A stretch of DNA of 64,000 bases from Bradyrhizobium manausense (GCF_018130615.1 NZ_JAFCKB010000013.1:62001-126000); one strand, 5' to 3'. Shown: positions 54,361 to 63,636, numbered from the stretch's first letter. Made by a program: numbers and translations. The notes: generated by a model from the letters alone, not told the origin.

Positions 54361-55491
54361 ATGGCGCGACTTGGCTGCGTGATCAGCGTGCTTCTGCTTC
54401 TTGTGTCTTCAGCCGCGGCCGATCCCGCCCTGCCGGGCCTCGTTCGGCAGGATCGAATGGTGCCGGTCACGCTCGCCGACGGTCGCCAGGTCAGGCTCGA
54501 GTCCATGATCCTCCGCCCGGACCGGCCCGGGCGCTTTCCACTGGTGCTGCTGGTTCACGGAACTATTCCCGGGACTGGTGAGGCCTTTCGTGCCGCCCTG
54601 GCGCGAGAAACGCCGGCCAGTCTGCTCAATCCGGCTGTTGCGTTTGCTCAACGTGGTTACGCCGTCGCATCGATCATGCGCCGGGGCTTTGGTCATTCAG
54701 ACGGACCATTTGCCGAGACGCTGTCCGGGCCTTGCGACGATCGCGACTATCTCGCCGTCTCACGGATTGCGGCTGAAGACATCAACGGCGCACTTGCCAC
54801 GCTTCGCGGCGAGCCCTGGGTCGAGCCCGATCGGATCCTGCTGATGGGGCATTCCACCGGCGGTTTTGCCGTCACGGCCGTGGCGGCGGACAATCCTGCC
54901 GGCGTCGTCGGCGTTCTCAACTTCGAGGCGGCTCACGGTTCTGTCCCGGGCCGCACCTGCAGCCCGGATCATCTCGTGGCGGACGCCGCCATCTTTGGCC
55001 GCACGGCGCGGATTCCGGCGCTCTGGGTTTACGCGGAGAACGATCGCAGTGCCCCGCCGGCATTGGGCCGTCGCATGTTCGATGCTTACGTCGCCTCCGG
55101 CGCGCCGGCGCAGTTTCAGATCTTGCCGCCCTTTGGCGTCGATGGGCATGCCATGGTGCCGATGGCGCCCGCCGAGGTCTGGTGGCCGGCCGTCGAGAGT
55201 TTCCTGAACCGATTGCGCCTGCCGACGTCAGTGCTGGTCGGATTACCTCCGCCTGCACCCATTCCGCCGCCGGCGCCGCTCAACGCAGCGTGCGCGGGCT
55301 ACTTCGATGCCTATGTGAAGGCCTGGACCGACGCCAAGGCCTATGCCTGGAATCGCGACGGCCATTGCAGCTCAGTCACCGCGGCCCAGCGAACGGCCGA
55401 CGATGCGAAGAGCGAAGCGATGCGCCAATGCGTGGCCGCCTGGAAGGAATGCTCGCTCTATGCGGTCGGGCAGGCGCTGGCGCCCGGCTAG
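54361..55491 (+). CDS. Exported alpha/beta hydrolase with a C-terminal DUF4189-like tail
   Basis: From ATG 54361, preceded by GAGGAGG, the protein has 376 residues and a signal peptide of 20 residues (SSAAA). The hydrolase has LVLLVHGTIPGTG and S165 in LLMGHSTGGFAV; the His in VDGHAMVPM is the likely base. A proline-rich linker (PPPAPIPPPAP, about 300) leads to a 65-residue Cys-rich domain with AYAWNRDGHCS and KECSLYAVG, which resembles DUF4189. It is unlike the preceding hydrolase apart from the fold, so this is not a recent duplication. Confidence 0.85.
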   Translation: MARLGCVISVLLLLVSSAAADPALPGLVRQDRMVPVTLADGRQVRLESMILRPDRPGRFPLVLLVHGTIPGTGEAFRAALARETPASLLNPAVAFAQRGYAVASIMRRGFGHSDGPFAETLSGPCDDRDYLAVSRIAAEDINGALATLRGEPWVEPDRILLMGHSTGGFAVTAVAADNPAGVVGVLNFEAAHGSVPGRTCSPDHLVADAAIFGRTARIPALWVYAENDRSAPPALGRRMFDAYVASGAPAQFQILPPFGVDGHAMVPMAPAEVWWPAVESFLNRLRLPTSVLVGLPPPAPIPPPAPLNAACAGYFDAYVKAWTDAKAYAWNRDGHCSSVTAAQRTADDAKSEAMRQCVAAWKECSLYAVGQALAPG

Positions 55492-55636
55492 ATCTCTCGC
55501 GCAACCAAGGTGCGTACTCGTAAAACCTGCCGCTAGGAATACGCGCACCTGATGTCTGCTTCTCTCCCAACAGCGGCAAAATAGCGGACATTCGACCACT
55601 TCGCCTTAGGGCCATAAGACGACCTTGCTGATCGCG

Positions 55637-56611
55637 CTATTCTATCACTTGGTCTGCCTGAGCTAAGACTACGTCCGGGATACGCAGCCCAAGCGCTGCG
55701 GCAGTTTTGAGGTTTACCGTGAGTTCAAATACCACGGGCTGCTCAACTGGAAGATCGGCAGGACGCGCCCCTTTAAGAAGTCGATCGACGAAGTATGCAG
55801 TTCTTCTGCCTATCTGCTTCTGGCTTGCTCCGTAGCACAGGAGAGCGCCCGAACCGGCGAAGGCGCCTTGCTGGTATAGGGCAGGAAGCCTAGACTCGGC
55901 CGCCAGTGATGGGATCGCGGGCCTAACTACGTCGATCATCACAAGCAGGGCGTCGCAGCCTTTCTCCTGCATCTCGGCAAACGCGTGCTTCAAATCGTTT
56001 GGAGTCTCCGCTTTGACGGGGATCACCCTTACACTCAACATGCCAGCCGTAGTTTTCACCAGATCGAACAACCGGGGATGGCTCGGGTTCGACGACATCA
56101 GCACAGCTATCCGCTTGGCGGCTGGAAAAGCCGCGTGAAGGATTTCTACTGATTTCGCGCAAGACTCGTCAGACATTGTGGAGGTGCCGGTTACATTTCC
56201 TCCCGGGTGAGCTAGTGTGTCGACTAACCCAAGAGCCATAGGTTCGCCAACACCCCACATGACGATAGGAACTGTCGAGGTCGCGCGATGAGCTGCAACG
56301 GCAGCCGCTGGTGAGATCGCGACGAAAACGTCTGGTTGCAACGCTAACAGCTCCTCCGCAAGCGAAGCAATGCGTTCGCTATGCCCGTAAGCTGCCCGAC
56401 GGTCGATGACGATGTTTTTGCCTTCGATCAAGCCTAGCTTTTGCAATTCGTCGCGGAACGCATCAAATGGTGCTTGGTCTGAGGGGGTATCCCAAGAGCC
56501 GGGATACAGAGCGGCCACGCGCCAGAGCTTGCCGGACGATTGCTGCGCACAAGCGGCAAAAGGCCAAGCAACCGCAACTCCCAGAACCACGATCAGTTCT
56601 CGCCGCCTCAT
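55637..56611 (-). CDS. Orphan ABC substrate-binding protein (TrpX-like, DUF534 family)
   Basis: From ATG 56611 the protein has 324 residues and starts MRRRELIVVLGVAVAWPFAACAQ, an export signal ending at ACAQ. The family features are LRVAALYPG-like WRVAALYPGSW, FRDELQKLGLIEGKNIVID, ADEV-like LQPDVFVAIS and the final GLRIPDVVLAQADQVIE. These proteins occur in large numbers without transporter partners in Bradyrhizobium. None is near here, so its use is unknown. Codon use is visibly less GC-rich than in the blocks to either side. Confidence 0.88.
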   Translation of the reverse strand: MRRRELIVVLGVAVAWPFAACAQQSSGKLWRVAALYPGSWDTPSDQAPFDAFRDELQKLGLIEGKNIVIDRRAAYGHSERIASLAEELLALQPDVFVAISPAAAVAAHRATSTVPIVMWGVGEPMALGLVDTLAHPGGNVTGTSTMSDESCAKSVEILHAAFPAAKRIAVLMSSNPSHPRLFDLVKTTAGMLSVRVIPVKAETPNDLKHAFAEMQEKGCDALLVMIDVVRPAIPSLAAESRLPALYQQGAFAGSGALLCYGASQKQIGRRTAYFVDRLLKGARPADLPVEQPVVFELTVNLKTAAALGLRIPDVVLAQADQVIE

Positions 56612-56767
56612 GCTGGGCCCCCGAGCTAGACCATTGCATTTTAAGCGGATTGGCGGCTTCGGCAACTAAGCATCATGACCGCTATGGGTCAGAAGCGGTC
56701 CTCAGCCGGAAATACTCACGAGATCGGCTAAGGGCCACAACCGACATCTCGCTGCTGTTTCAACCCG

Positions 56768-57451
56768 TCATACTGCTCCGGGCCAAAATGGCGTCAACTC
56801 CTTGAAATTCGGCGTCACCGGAGAATCGGGCAACCGTAGCACACACACTCTCCCCGGAGTGCCGTTCACAAGCTTATGGGGCTGCCAGCCAAGATTGGTC
56901 TCGTAATAGCGAGCCGCCGTAGCGACCCCTGGCCACCAATAGTCGTCGAGAATGACCAGCCCGCCGGGTCGTACGATCATCTGTAGGTAAAAAAGGTCGA
57001 CGAATACATTGTGAAACAAATGACTGCCGTCGACGAACGCCGCATCTGCTGACATGCCCTCCACGGCCAGACGCGGCAACGCTATCTGGGACCGTTCCCT
57101 CAACAACACCGAAATGCCATCCAATTGGGCCGAGCGGATCGACTCCCAACCTGAGTCGCGAAACTCACTGTCCTGGAACGGATCAATAATTACGTGCCGA
57201 TCACCGCCTACTGAAATCAACGCCTCGCCGATCGCCAGCGCGGAACTGCCATAAGCAAGGCCGATCTCTATGACCACGCCGGATCGCTCGGCAATTAGTA
57301 GATCGCGAACAACGTCGCAGTCGCTTTCCGGAAGCGTCACTGTCGCAAAATCGTTGTCTGCGCGGACCCACGACGGACCGTCAGCGGCCAACTTTCTTCG
57401 TATCTCTCGGATCAGGTCAAGATGTGCCAGGGGAGCCTCGCAAAGTGGCAA
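56768..57451 (-). CDS. Class I SAM-dependent methyltransferase-like protein
   Basis: The 227-residue protein has motif I as VVIEIGLAYGSSALAIG, the acidic HVIIDPFQDSEF, FVDGSHLFHNVF and IVRPGGLVILDDYW: the order found in the CmcI/Methyltransf_24 group, whose members act on sugars or small molecules. The start is weak: the TTG at 57451 has no good ribosome binding site. It lies in an AT-richer patch with the orphan binding protein. Both read on the minus strand, 156 bases apart. Confidence 0.8.
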   Translation of the reverse strand: MPLCEAPLAHLDLIREIRRKLAADGPSWVRADNDFATVTLPESDCDVVRDLLIAERSGVVIEIGLAYGSSALAIGEALISVGGDRHVIIDPFQDSEFRDSGWESIRSAQLDGISVLLRERSQIALPRLAVEGMSADAAFVDGSHLFHNVFVDLFYLQMIVRPGGLVILDDYWWPGVATAARYYETNLGWQPHKLVNGTPGRVCVLRLPDSPVTPNFKELTPFWPGAV

Positions 57452-57674
57452 CGTTCAGTGTGCCCACATCCGTGTATATGCCGATTTTGGTCAAGCGCGG
57501 GCATAGCCGAAAGCCACGTCTGCAACGGGTCACAAGCGGCGGTCGAGGTAAGCGCACCCCGCCGCCAATAGCCGACGCCATGATGGCCTCAGGCTTGTTC
57601 GGCTAAGGGCCAAAACCAGACCTGGGCTGTTGAAACACAGTCTCGCGAGGCAAGCTGCAGCGTCGCGGACAGCG

Positions 57675-57821
57675 CTAGATGTCAGTGCCAATTGATCCGC
57701 AAGGCTGGAAGGTTTGGAGCGAGCGTCCGCGCAAGCACCCTTCATGTTTCTGGGCATAAGCAAGCACGCCCATGATAATCAAAGCTATTACGACAAATCC
57801 GGCTATGAGATTCTGCACCAT
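57675..57821 (-). CDS. Small membrane protein of 48 aa
   Basis: An ATG at 57821, after GTGGAG, opens a 48-codon frame. It begins MVQNLIAGFVVIALIIMGVL, one strong membrane helix, then AYAQKHEGCLRGRSLQTF with two cysteines nearby. Single-span small proteins of this form are easily missed. Evidence is limited to start signal and hydrophobicity. The patch around it is partly degenerate, so it may be a remnant of a longer gene. Confidence 0.4.
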   Translation of the reverse strand: MVQNLIAGFVVIALIIMGVLAYAQKHEGCLRGRSLQTFQPCGSIGTDI

Positions 57822-58145
57822 GGCTGCCACTCCACGGGGTTAGTTCGCTACGAAGTAAGCGACCGCGCGGCCAAAGATAAAGTCAGTCCTGAATTAAGAG
57901 CACGACAGCTTGGCTCCGGCTAGAGCAAACTTCCGGTCACAAGCAAAACTCGGCACCAGCATGACCAAGGTCGGTTTGCCTCGGCAAGCTGACATTACTG
58001 CGAACAGGGCGCAGGTCAGCAACGAGCCAGCAACGGACATTGGCCGCGACATAAGCCAACAATAGACATCGCAGGCGAGACACGGCTACAGTCGCCCGAA
58101 AGGCATCGCAGGTTTTGAGTACGGTCTACTTTCGAGGAGGACAAC
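57822..58145. other. Gene-free stretch
   Basis: I see no coding frame, terminator or repeat that I would defend in these 324 bases. The composition is AT-richer than the window average, and phrases such as GGCTAAGGGCCA recur just outside it (56727, 57601), which suggests decayed sequence. The last bases hold the ribosome binding site GGAGGA of the lipocalin-like gene. Confidence 0.5.
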
Positions 58146-58631
58146 ATGGGGCGTCTCCTTGCCTTGGTTTTTGCTGCCTATTGCTATCTGCAGCCTGCGT
58201 TGGTGCTCGCGGACGATGCAGCGAGGCAACTCACGGGTAGCTGGAAACTGACAGCTTGGACCATTCAGATTACCGGTGGCGAGCTCACGGAACCGATGGG
58301 CCACGATCCGAAAGGGCGGGCAGTGTTTACGCCAGACGGGCACGTGGCGTTCATCATTACCGCGGCAAATCGCAAGCCGGCAGCCAACGATGCGGAGTCG
58401 GCAGCCCTGCTCAAGAGCCTTCTCGCCTACACCGGGAAGTTCAAAATCGAGGGCGACAAGTTTACGACCAAGGTCGATATTTCGTGGAATGAGCTTCTAA
58501 CGGGCCAAGACCAAGTAAGATTCTTCAAACTCGAAGGGGACAAGCTGAGCATCAGAACGGCCGAACAATTCAGCGCCGTCTATCCGGGCAAGAAAGTCGT
58601 TGGAACCCTAGACTGGGAACGTGAGCGCTAA
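58146..58631 (+). CDS. Exported lipocalin-like domain protein
   Basis: From ATG 58146, after GAGGAGGAC, the protein has 161 residues with a signal peptide (about 1-22, VLADD). The mature part is a small beta-barrel: LTGSWKLTAWTIQITGGE, GRAVFTPDGHVAFIIT, GDKFTTKVDISWNELLTG and GTLDWER, the pattern of lipocalin-like (Lipocalin_5-type) proteins. These bind or sense small hydrophobic molecules; the ligand is unknown. It stands alone on its transcript. Confidence 0.85.
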   Translation: MGRLLALVFAAYCYLQPALVLADDAARQLTGSWKLTAWTIQITGGELTEPMGHDPKGRAVFTPDGHVAFIITAANRKPAANDAESAALLKSLLAYTGKFKIEGDKFTTKVDISWNELLTGQDQVRFFKLEGDKLSIRTAEQFSAVYPGKKVVGTLDWERER

Positions 58632-59008
58632 GGCGGAGAAGATCCCAAAGTTGCGAGTCTGCTTTGGCTGTAAGGCGACATAGCGTGTTCCGAATGCTTG
58701 GCGCGTCCGAACTCGCCCCAAGAAGCCAAACACGCTCAATCGAGGCTTCCGAGAAACGCGCTGATCGCTCGGCCTCAAGCACCAACCAATCTCCAAAGGA
58801 GCATCAAATGTTCCATTGAAGCCGGGCGCAATTAAATCCGGCCAAGCCTTGCTAATGCCCATGGTGAGGTATAGCTTGAATTTGTTCGTTCAGCCGCTGT
58901 GCCTTGTTGAATGCGCCCGCGGGCTCCTTTTCCAGAGACATCGACGAATTGAATTGATTCTGCGTGAGCATGCGCGGAATGCGCGCGTGTGCGCTTTGGA
59001 GAAGAGAA
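58632..59008. other. Gene-free stretch with the probable cspA leader
   Basis: No convincing gene is seen in these 377 bases. The last 100 or so bases probably form the untranslated leader of the cold-shock gene, as such leaders are long in the family; short direct repeats such as GCGTGAGCATGCGCGGAATGC occur near 58965. A minus-strand frame at 58608-58862 was judged a shadow. Confidence 0.4.
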
Positions 59009-59218
59009 ATGACGACAGGTACTGTGAAGTGGTTCAACGGCCAGAAGGGCTTTGGATTCATTCAGCCCGACGACGGCGGCAACGATGTGTTCGTTCACAT
59101 CAGTGCGGTCGAGCGGGCGGGTCTGGCGGGTCTCGCCGAGGGCCAAAAGGTCAACTTCGAGGCCAAGACCGACAAGATGCGGGGCAAGGTCAGCGCTGAG
59201 AATCTCTCGCTGGCTTAA
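59009..59218 (+). CDS. cspA: Cold-shock domain protein
   Basis: The 69-residue protein (ATG 59009, after GGAGAAG) is a complete cold-shock domain with both RNA-binding motifs: [12 protein letters not shown] (RNP1) and VFVHISAVE (RNP2). It binds single-stranded RNA or DNA and melts mRNA structure. It is followed by a hairpin at 59231-59254 and an intrinsic terminator at 59262-59293, so it is a single-gene transcript. Confidence 0.97.
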   Translation: MTTGTVKWFNGQKGFGFIQPDDGGNDVFVHISAVERAGLAGLAEGQKVNFEAKTDKMRGKVSAENLSLA

Positions 59219-59261
59219 GTCCTCTAGTGCCGTTTCACGGATGTACTGAAACGGCCATGCG

Positions 59262-59293
59262 ACCCGCTCGATCGTAAGGATTGAGCGGGTTTT
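59262..59293 (+). terminator. Intrinsic terminator after the cold-shock gene
   Basis: ACCCGCTCGATC (59262-59273) pairs with GATTGAGCGGGT (59279-59290), allowing one G-T pair, and TTTT follows. It lies 43 bases after the stop codon. Confidence 0.85.
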
Positions 59294-59317
59294 GTCTGTT
59301 GTCGATAGGGTGATGAG

Positions 59318-59557
59318 ATGAGCGCCAGAAAATCGGCCGAACCGTCACCCGAGGGTATCGCGCGCTTAAACCGCAAACGCCTGGCCGCTGAAGAAGGCGC
59401 ACGCGCGATGGCCGATGCCGAACGGCAGGCCGTCGATGTTCGCAAGAACATGGCGCGGCTTCGCGAGTTGCGTGAAACCCGGGAAGCCGCCGATGCCATC
59501 GTTCAAGCATTGCCGACACCGAGCATCACCAGGCGCAAGAAGAAGCCGCCGCAATAG
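59318..59557 (+). CDS. Small hypothetical coiled protein (79 aa)
   Basis: The 79-residue protein is highly charged and helical: RLNRKRLAAEEGARAMADAE, then RKNMARLRELRETREAADAI, and a basic tail RRKKKPPQ. It has no membrane segment. Small proteins with this pattern are common in Bradyrhizobium, often annotated only as hypothetical. Arg-rich helices suggest nucleic acid contact, which is a guess. It overlaps no other supported gene. Confidence 0.65.
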   Translation: MSARKSAEPSPEGIARLNRKRLAAEEGARAMADAERQAVDVRKNMARLRELRETREAADAIVQALPTPSITRRKKKPPQ

Positions 59558-59610
59558 CTGCCTCAACATCGCTGACGAATGACGAGAAAGGGCCGGTCAC
59601 ATGCCAGGGA

Positions 59611-59835
59611 GTGCGGATCGTGCCTAGAGTCAAACCGGACGGCGGTGGTACCATCACTTTCTTCCTCGCGCTCGGCGCGGGTCGACAAATGTGCCGGCTA
59701 GCGACCACCTTCGAAACGCAGAAGCAGGCCTTCAGCTATCTTCAGAAATACCGGACGGAGTTCGAGCGCATCGCGCGAGCACGGATGGATTCGGGGCAAC
59801 TCGAAGACGGCGTCGTCGTTTTGTCGATGCTTTAG
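59611..59835 (+). CDS. Small hypothetical protein (74 aa)
   Basis: From GTG 59611 the protein has 74 residues: a beta-like first half (GGTITFFLALGAGRQMCRLATTF) quoted in part as TITFFLALGAGRQ, then a helix (KQAFSYLQKYRTEFERIAR) and the end LEDGVVVLSML. The frame is open further upstream, where CTG could serve as start near 59569, so the N-terminus is uncertain. No family recognised. It follows the 79-residue gene by 53 bases on the same strand. Confidence 0.55.
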   Translation: MRIVPRVKPDGGGTITFFLALGAGRQMCRLATTFETQKQAFSYLQKYRTEFERIARARMDSGQLEDGVVVLSML

Positions 59836-59846
59836 AGCGGGCCGTC

Positions 59847-60029
59847 CTACTCCTTGCGGCCTTTCGACTGGGCCTCGCGGGCCAATCGCTCCGCTTTCAG
59901 TCGCTCGCGGTTCTCGTGCAGAGAGTGCTGGGCCTTCGCATAGTCGCTCATCGGCTTCTGCGTTTTGGCAGGCTTGAACGCCTTGTCGGCTTCGCGCCTG
60001 GCGCGATCAGAGGATTGATCTCTCAACAT
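59847..60029 (-). CDS. Small hypothetical basic protein (60 aa)
   Basis: The 60-residue frame (ATG 60029) is rich in Lys, Arg and Glu: ADKAFKPAKTQKPMSDYAKA, then HENRERLKAERLAREAQSKG. It should be one long helix or disordered. Proteins of this kind are, to my knowledge, frequent in Bradyrhizobium and some are stress induced; I could not check. It is convergent with the 74-residue gene, and the candidate small RNA lies upstream on the same strand behind its own terminator. Confidence 0.7.
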   Translation of the reverse strand: MLRDQSSDRARREADKAFKPAKTQKPMSDYAKAQHSLHENRERLKAERLAREAQSKGRKE

Positions 60030-60196
60030 GTCGATCTCGATTTGGTTGAACGTACGTGGTCCGCAAAGGAGCCGACGTCCGGTCCGCGTCTGCGGGCTGG
60101 TGAAACAGCGCGTTGTCCTGGGAGTGGAGAAGTCGGGTCTAGATAAACAACTGACGGACGCCGCGTCGGTTCCTCGAAAGACTGTCCGACGTAAAT

Positions 60197-60304
60197 AAAA
60201 AAGGGGCTGGCGGGTCGCCCCCCGACCAGACGCCGGCGCGCGGCAGTGGCGAGCGCCGGCGTCGAGATGTCCTTCGATGGGCTGACGTTCGCTTCTCGAA
60301 TAAT
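60197..60304 (-). ncRNA. Candidate small RNA gene (about 105 nt)
   Basis: On the minus strand a good promoter (-35 TTGACC, -10 TAGGAT) would start RNA at about 60301-60304. The transcript has no useful open frame. It holds an 11-base perfect stem, GACGCCGGCGC (60253-60263 reversed) with GCGCCGGCGTC (60229-60239 reversed), and ends in GGGGC-loop-GCCCC (60203-60221) followed by six U. Promoter, stable hairpin and intrinsic terminator within about 140 bases, between two protein genes, is the form of a trans-acting small RNA. No known family could be named. Confidence 0.55.
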
Positions 60305-60307
60305 GAC

Positions 60308-60337
60308 ATCCTACCCCTGTTTTGCCCGACGGGTCAA
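60308..60337 (-). promoter_or_regulatory. Sigma-70-like promoter of the candidate small RNA
   Basis: Reading the minus strand, TTGACC (60332-60337) and TAGGAT (60308-60313) are separated by 18 bases, each close to the housekeeping consensus. The region just upstream (60338-60365) is AT-rich, as in strong promoters with an UP element. No protein gene start lies downstream before the terminator at 60197. Confidence 0.6.
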
Positions 60338-60447
60338 GAAAAATTCGTAAAATGCGAAATTTCTCGTGCGGCCGAGGAGATGGCTACTGTGCATGGGGTT
60401 GTTTTTGAGTTTTTGGTTTGGGTGCGTATCCGTACAGCCTTTCCGAC

Positions 60448-60480
60448 GAAAAAAGGGCCGCCTCGATGGGCGGCCCTTTC
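60448..60480 (-). terminator. Intrinsic terminator after frc
   Basis: On the minus strand AAAGGGCCGCC-CATCGA-GGCGGCCCTTTTTTCG is a 10- to 11-base perfect stem ending in a U-run, 22 bases after the frc stop. It closes the frc transcript before the small RNA promoter. Confidence 0.9.
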
Positions 60481-60502
60481 GTCTCACGCGTTGTGGTGTC
60501 GC

Positions 60503-61780
60503 TTACTCGGCGGCCTGCTTCTGCGGCGGGTCGAGCGCGCCGGACTTGTGGATGTCGGCGACCTGGTGGTCGCTGAAGCCTAGCACCGCGCGCAGGATCT
60601 CGTCGGTGTGCTCGCCGAGCAGCGGAGAGCGGGTCACCTCGGCCGGGCTATCCGACAGCTTGATCGGGTTGCCGACCGAGATGTACTTGCCGCGGGTGGG
60701 GTGATCGACCTCGACCACGGTGCCGGTCGCGCGCAGCGACTGGTCTTCCGCGATCTCCTTCATCGACAGGATCGGGCCGCAGGGGATGTCGTCCTTGTTG
60801 AGGATCTCCATCGCCTCGAACTTGCTCTTCGTCATCGTCCACTGCTCGATGCGGGCGAAGATCTCGTTCAGGCGCGGCAGGCGGGCCGCCGGCTTGGCGT
60901 AGTTCGGATCGGTCTTCCAGGTCGGCTCGCCGATCACGTCGCAGATCTTCTCCCAGACCGGGGCCTGGGTGATGAAGTAGATGTAGGCGTTGGGATCGGT
61001 CTCCCAGCCCTTGCACTTCAGGATGCGGCCGGGCTGGCCACCGCCGGAATCGTTGCCCGCGCGCGGCACGGCATCGCCGAACGGAATGCCTTCGCCGAAC
61101 TGGCTGTATTCCTTCATCGGACCGTGGGCGAGGCGCTGCTGGTCGCGCAGCTTGACGCGGCAGAGGTTGAGCACGCCGTCCTGCATCGCAGCCGTGACGC
61201 GCTGGCCCTTGCCCGAATGGGTGCGCTGATAGAGCGCGGTGACGATGCCGAGCGCGAGGTGCAGGCCGGTGCCGGAATCGCCGATCTGCGCGCCGGTGAC
61301 GAGCGGAAGACCATCGCGGAAGCCGGTGGTGGAGGCGGCGCCGCCGGTGCACTGCGCAACGTTCTCATAGACCTTGCAGTCTTCGTACGGTCCGGGGCCA
61401 AAGCCCTTGATCGAGGCGACGATCATCTTCGGGTTGATCGCCTGGATCTTCTCCCAGGGGAAGCCCATGCGGTCGAGCACGCCGGGGCCGAAGTTCTCGA
61501 CCAGCACGTCGCACTTCTTGATCAGCTCGGTGAGGACTTCCTTGCCCTTGGGGTTCTTGGTGTCCAGCGTGATCGAGCGCTTGTTGTGGTTGAGCATGGT
61601 GAAATACAGGCTGTCCACGTTCGGGATGTCCTGCAGCTGGCCGCGGGTGATGTCACCCACGCCCGGGCGTTCCACCTTGATCACGTCGGCGCCGAACCAT
61701 GCGAGCAACTGCGTGCAGGTCGGTCCGGACTGGACGTGGGTGAAGTCGAGAATGCGAACGCCCTCGAGCGCTTTGGTCAT
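60503..61780 (-). CDS. frc: Formyl-CoA:oxalate CoA-transferase Frc
   Basis: Frc moves CoA from formyl-CoA to oxalate, giving oxalyl-CoA for Oxc and free formate. The 425-residue length is right for Frc, longer than general family III enzymes. It has [33 protein letters not shown], and the catalytic Asp D168 in [14 protein letters not shown]; the glycine-rich loop GGGQPG near 255, which gates the Frc active site, is present. Gene order is oxc then frc, 62 bases apart, both minus strand. Confidence 0.96.
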   Translation of the reverse strand: MTKALEGVRILDFTHVQSGPTCTQLLAWFGADVIKVERPGVGDITRGQLQDIPNVDSLYFTMLNHNKRSITLDTKNPKGKEVLTELIKKCDVLVENFGPGVLDRMGFPWEKIQAINPKMIVASIKGFGPGPYEDCKVYENVAQCTGGAASTTGFRDGLPLVTGAQIGDSGTGLHLALGIVTALYQRTHSGKGQRVTAAMQDGVLNLCRVKLRDQQRLAHGPMKEYSQFGEGIPFGDAVPRAGNDSGGGQPGRILKCKGWETDPNAYIYFITQAPVWEKICDVIGEPTWKTDPNYAKPAARLPRLNEIFARIEQWTMTKSKFEAMEILNKDDIPCGPILSMKEIAEDQSLRATGTVVEVDHPTRGKYISVGNPIKLSDSPAEVTRSPLLGEHTDEILRAVLGFSDHQVADIHKSGALDPPQKQAAE

Positions 61781-61842
61781 TGTATTGCTCCGTACTCTGT
61801 CTGCCCCTGCGAACCACAGGGAATAAAGGGTTGAAGGGGGAC

Positions 61843-63576
61843 TTACTTCTTCTTCTGCAGAACGCTCTGCGGATTGAGGTTGCCGATGCGGCCGCTCTCG
61901 GAACCTGCAGCCGGATCGATCACCGCGTTGATGAGCGTCGGCTTGCGCGAAGCCATCGCCTCGACGACGGCGCGCTTCAGTTCATCCGGCGAGGTCGCGT
62001 TCACGCCGACGCCGCCAAAGGCCTCCATCATCTTGTCGTAGCGCGCGCCCTTGACGAACACGGTGGTCGCGGGATCATCGTTGGCGCCGTTGACGTCGGT
62101 GCCGCGATAGATGCCGTCATTGTTGAAGATGACGACGCAGATCGGAAGGTTGTAGCGGCAGATGGTCTCGATCTCCATGCCGGAGAAGCCGAAAGCCGAG
62201 TCGCCTTCGACCGCAAGCACGGGGTGGCCGGTCTCGAGCGCAGCGGCGATCGCCTGGCCCATGCCGATACCCATCACGCCCCAGGTGCCGACGTCGAGAC
62301 GCTTGCGCGGGCGGTACATGTCGATGACGCCGCGGGCGAGGTCGAGCGTGTTGGCGCCTTCGTTGACGAGGATCGCCTCGGGGTGATCCTTGATCACGTT
62401 CTTCAAGACGCCGAGCGCGCCGTGATAATCCATCGGCGATTTGTTGTTCATGAGCTTCGGCGCCATCTTGGCGACGTTCTCGTCGCGCTTGGTCACGATG
62501 GCCTTGGTCCATTCGGCGGGCGGGGCAGTCCAGGTGGGGCCCATCGCCTGGTTGAAGGCGGAGACGACCGAGCCGATGTCGCCAACGACGGGCGCGACGA
62601 TCTCGACGTTGGAGTCCATTTCCTTCGGCTCGATGTCGACCTGGATGAACTTCTTGGGCGCTTCGCCCCAGCTCTTGCCCTTGCCGTGCGACAGCAGCCA
62701 GTTCAGCCGGGCGCCGATCAGCATGACGACGTCGGAATCCTTCAGCACCGTCGAACGCGCTGCACCTGCGCATTGCGGATGGGAGTCGGGGAGGAGGCCC
62801 TTGGCCATGCTCATGGGGAGGAACGGCACGCCGCTCTTCTCGACGAAGCTCTTGATCTCTTCATCGGCCTGCGCGTAGGCCGCGCCCTTGCCGAGGATGA
62901 TGAGCGGGCGCTTCGCGCTCTTCAGCACGTCGAGCGCGCGCTTGACCGAAGCGGGCGAGGGGATCTGCGCAGGCGCTGCATCGATCACCTTGACCAGCGA
63001 CTTCTGGCCGGCGTCGGCGTTCATCACCTGGCCGAACAGCTTTGCCGGCAGGTCGAGATAGACGCCGCCCGGACGGCCGGAGACCGCGGCGCGGATGGCG
63101 CGGGCGAAACCGATGCCGATGTCCTGGGCGTGCAGCACGCGATAGGCCGCCTTGCACAGCGGCTTTGCGATCGCGAGCTGATCCATTTCCTCGTAGTCGC
63201 CCTGCTGGAGGTCGACGATCTCGCGCTCGGAGGAGCCCGAGATCAGGATCATCGGGTAGCAGTTGGTGGTGGCGTGCGCGAGCGCGGTGAGACCGTTGAG
63301 GAAGCCGGGCGCGGAGACCGTGAGGCAGACGCCGGGCTTCTTGGTGAGATAGCCGGCGATGCCCGCGGCGTAGCCGGCGTTCTGCTCGTGGCGGAAGGAG
63401 ATCACGCGAATGCCGGCGGCCTGCGCCATGCGGCCCAAATCCGTGATCGGGATGCCCGGCACATTATAGATGGTGTTGATGCCGTTCAGCTTGAGCGCGT
63501 CGATGACGAGATGGAAGCCATCCGTCAGTTCCTGCTCGGTGCCCGGTGCTTCGGACTTGGTCGCGGTGTTCAGCAT
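61843..63576 (-). CDS. oxc: Oxalyl-CoA decarboxylase Oxc
   Basis: The 577-residue thiamine-diphosphate enzyme decarboxylates oxalyl-CoA to formyl-CoA. It has the cofactor-activating Glu (E64) in [25 protein letters not shown], and the diphosphate motif from [13 protein letters not shown] to [10 protein letters not shown]. The ADP-binding middle domain, which makes Oxc ADP-stimulated, is consistent with the length. With Frc it forms a cycle that turns oxalate into CO2 and formate; the formate can leave by OxlT or be oxidised by Fds. The regulator gene lies 60 bases upstream on the same strand. Confidence 0.97.
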   Translation of the reverse strand: MLNTATKSEAPGTEQELTDGFHLVIDALKLNGINTIYNVPGIPITDLGRMAQAAGIRVISFRHEQNAGYAAGIAGYLTKKPGVCLTVSAPGFLNGLTALAHATTNCYPMILISGSSEREIVDLQQGDYEEMDQLAIAKPLCKAAYRVLHAQDIGIGFARAIRAAVSGRPGGVYLDLPAKLFGQVMNADAGQKSLVKVIDAAPAQIPSPASVKRALDVLKSAKRPLIILGKGAAYAQADEEIKSFVEKSGVPFLPMSMAKGLLPDSHPQCAGAARSTVLKDSDVVMLIGARLNWLLSHGKGKSWGEAPKKFIQVDIEPKEMDSNVEIVAPVVGDIGSVVSAFNQAMGPTWTAPPAEWTKAIVTKRDENVAKMAPKLMNNKSPMDYHGALGVLKNVIKDHPEAILVNEGANTLDLARGVIDMYRPRKRLDVGTWGVMGIGMGQAIAAALETGHPVLAVEGDSAFGFSGMEIETICRYNLPICVVIFNNDGIYRGTDVNGANDDPATTVFVKGARYDKMMEAFGGVGVNATSPDELKRAVVEAMASRKPTLINAVIDPAAGSESGRIGNLNPQSVLQKKK

Positions 63577-63636
63577 GGGCCTTGTCTCCCTGGTCTCAAT
63601 ACTGGGGCGAATTTTTCGCCCTTCTGGTGAAGGTTG

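Noticed and set aside
58608-58862. Minus-strand frame of 84 codons between the lipocalin-like and cold-shock genes
   Set aside because: It overlaps the end of the lipocalin-like gene, lacks a ribosome binding site and has no protein-like pattern.
61781-61842. Search for the 17-bp operator upstream of frc and oxc
   Set aside because: No match was found at 61781-61842 or 63577-63636. If oxc and frc belong to the regulon, the site would have to lie before the regulator gene, outside the window.
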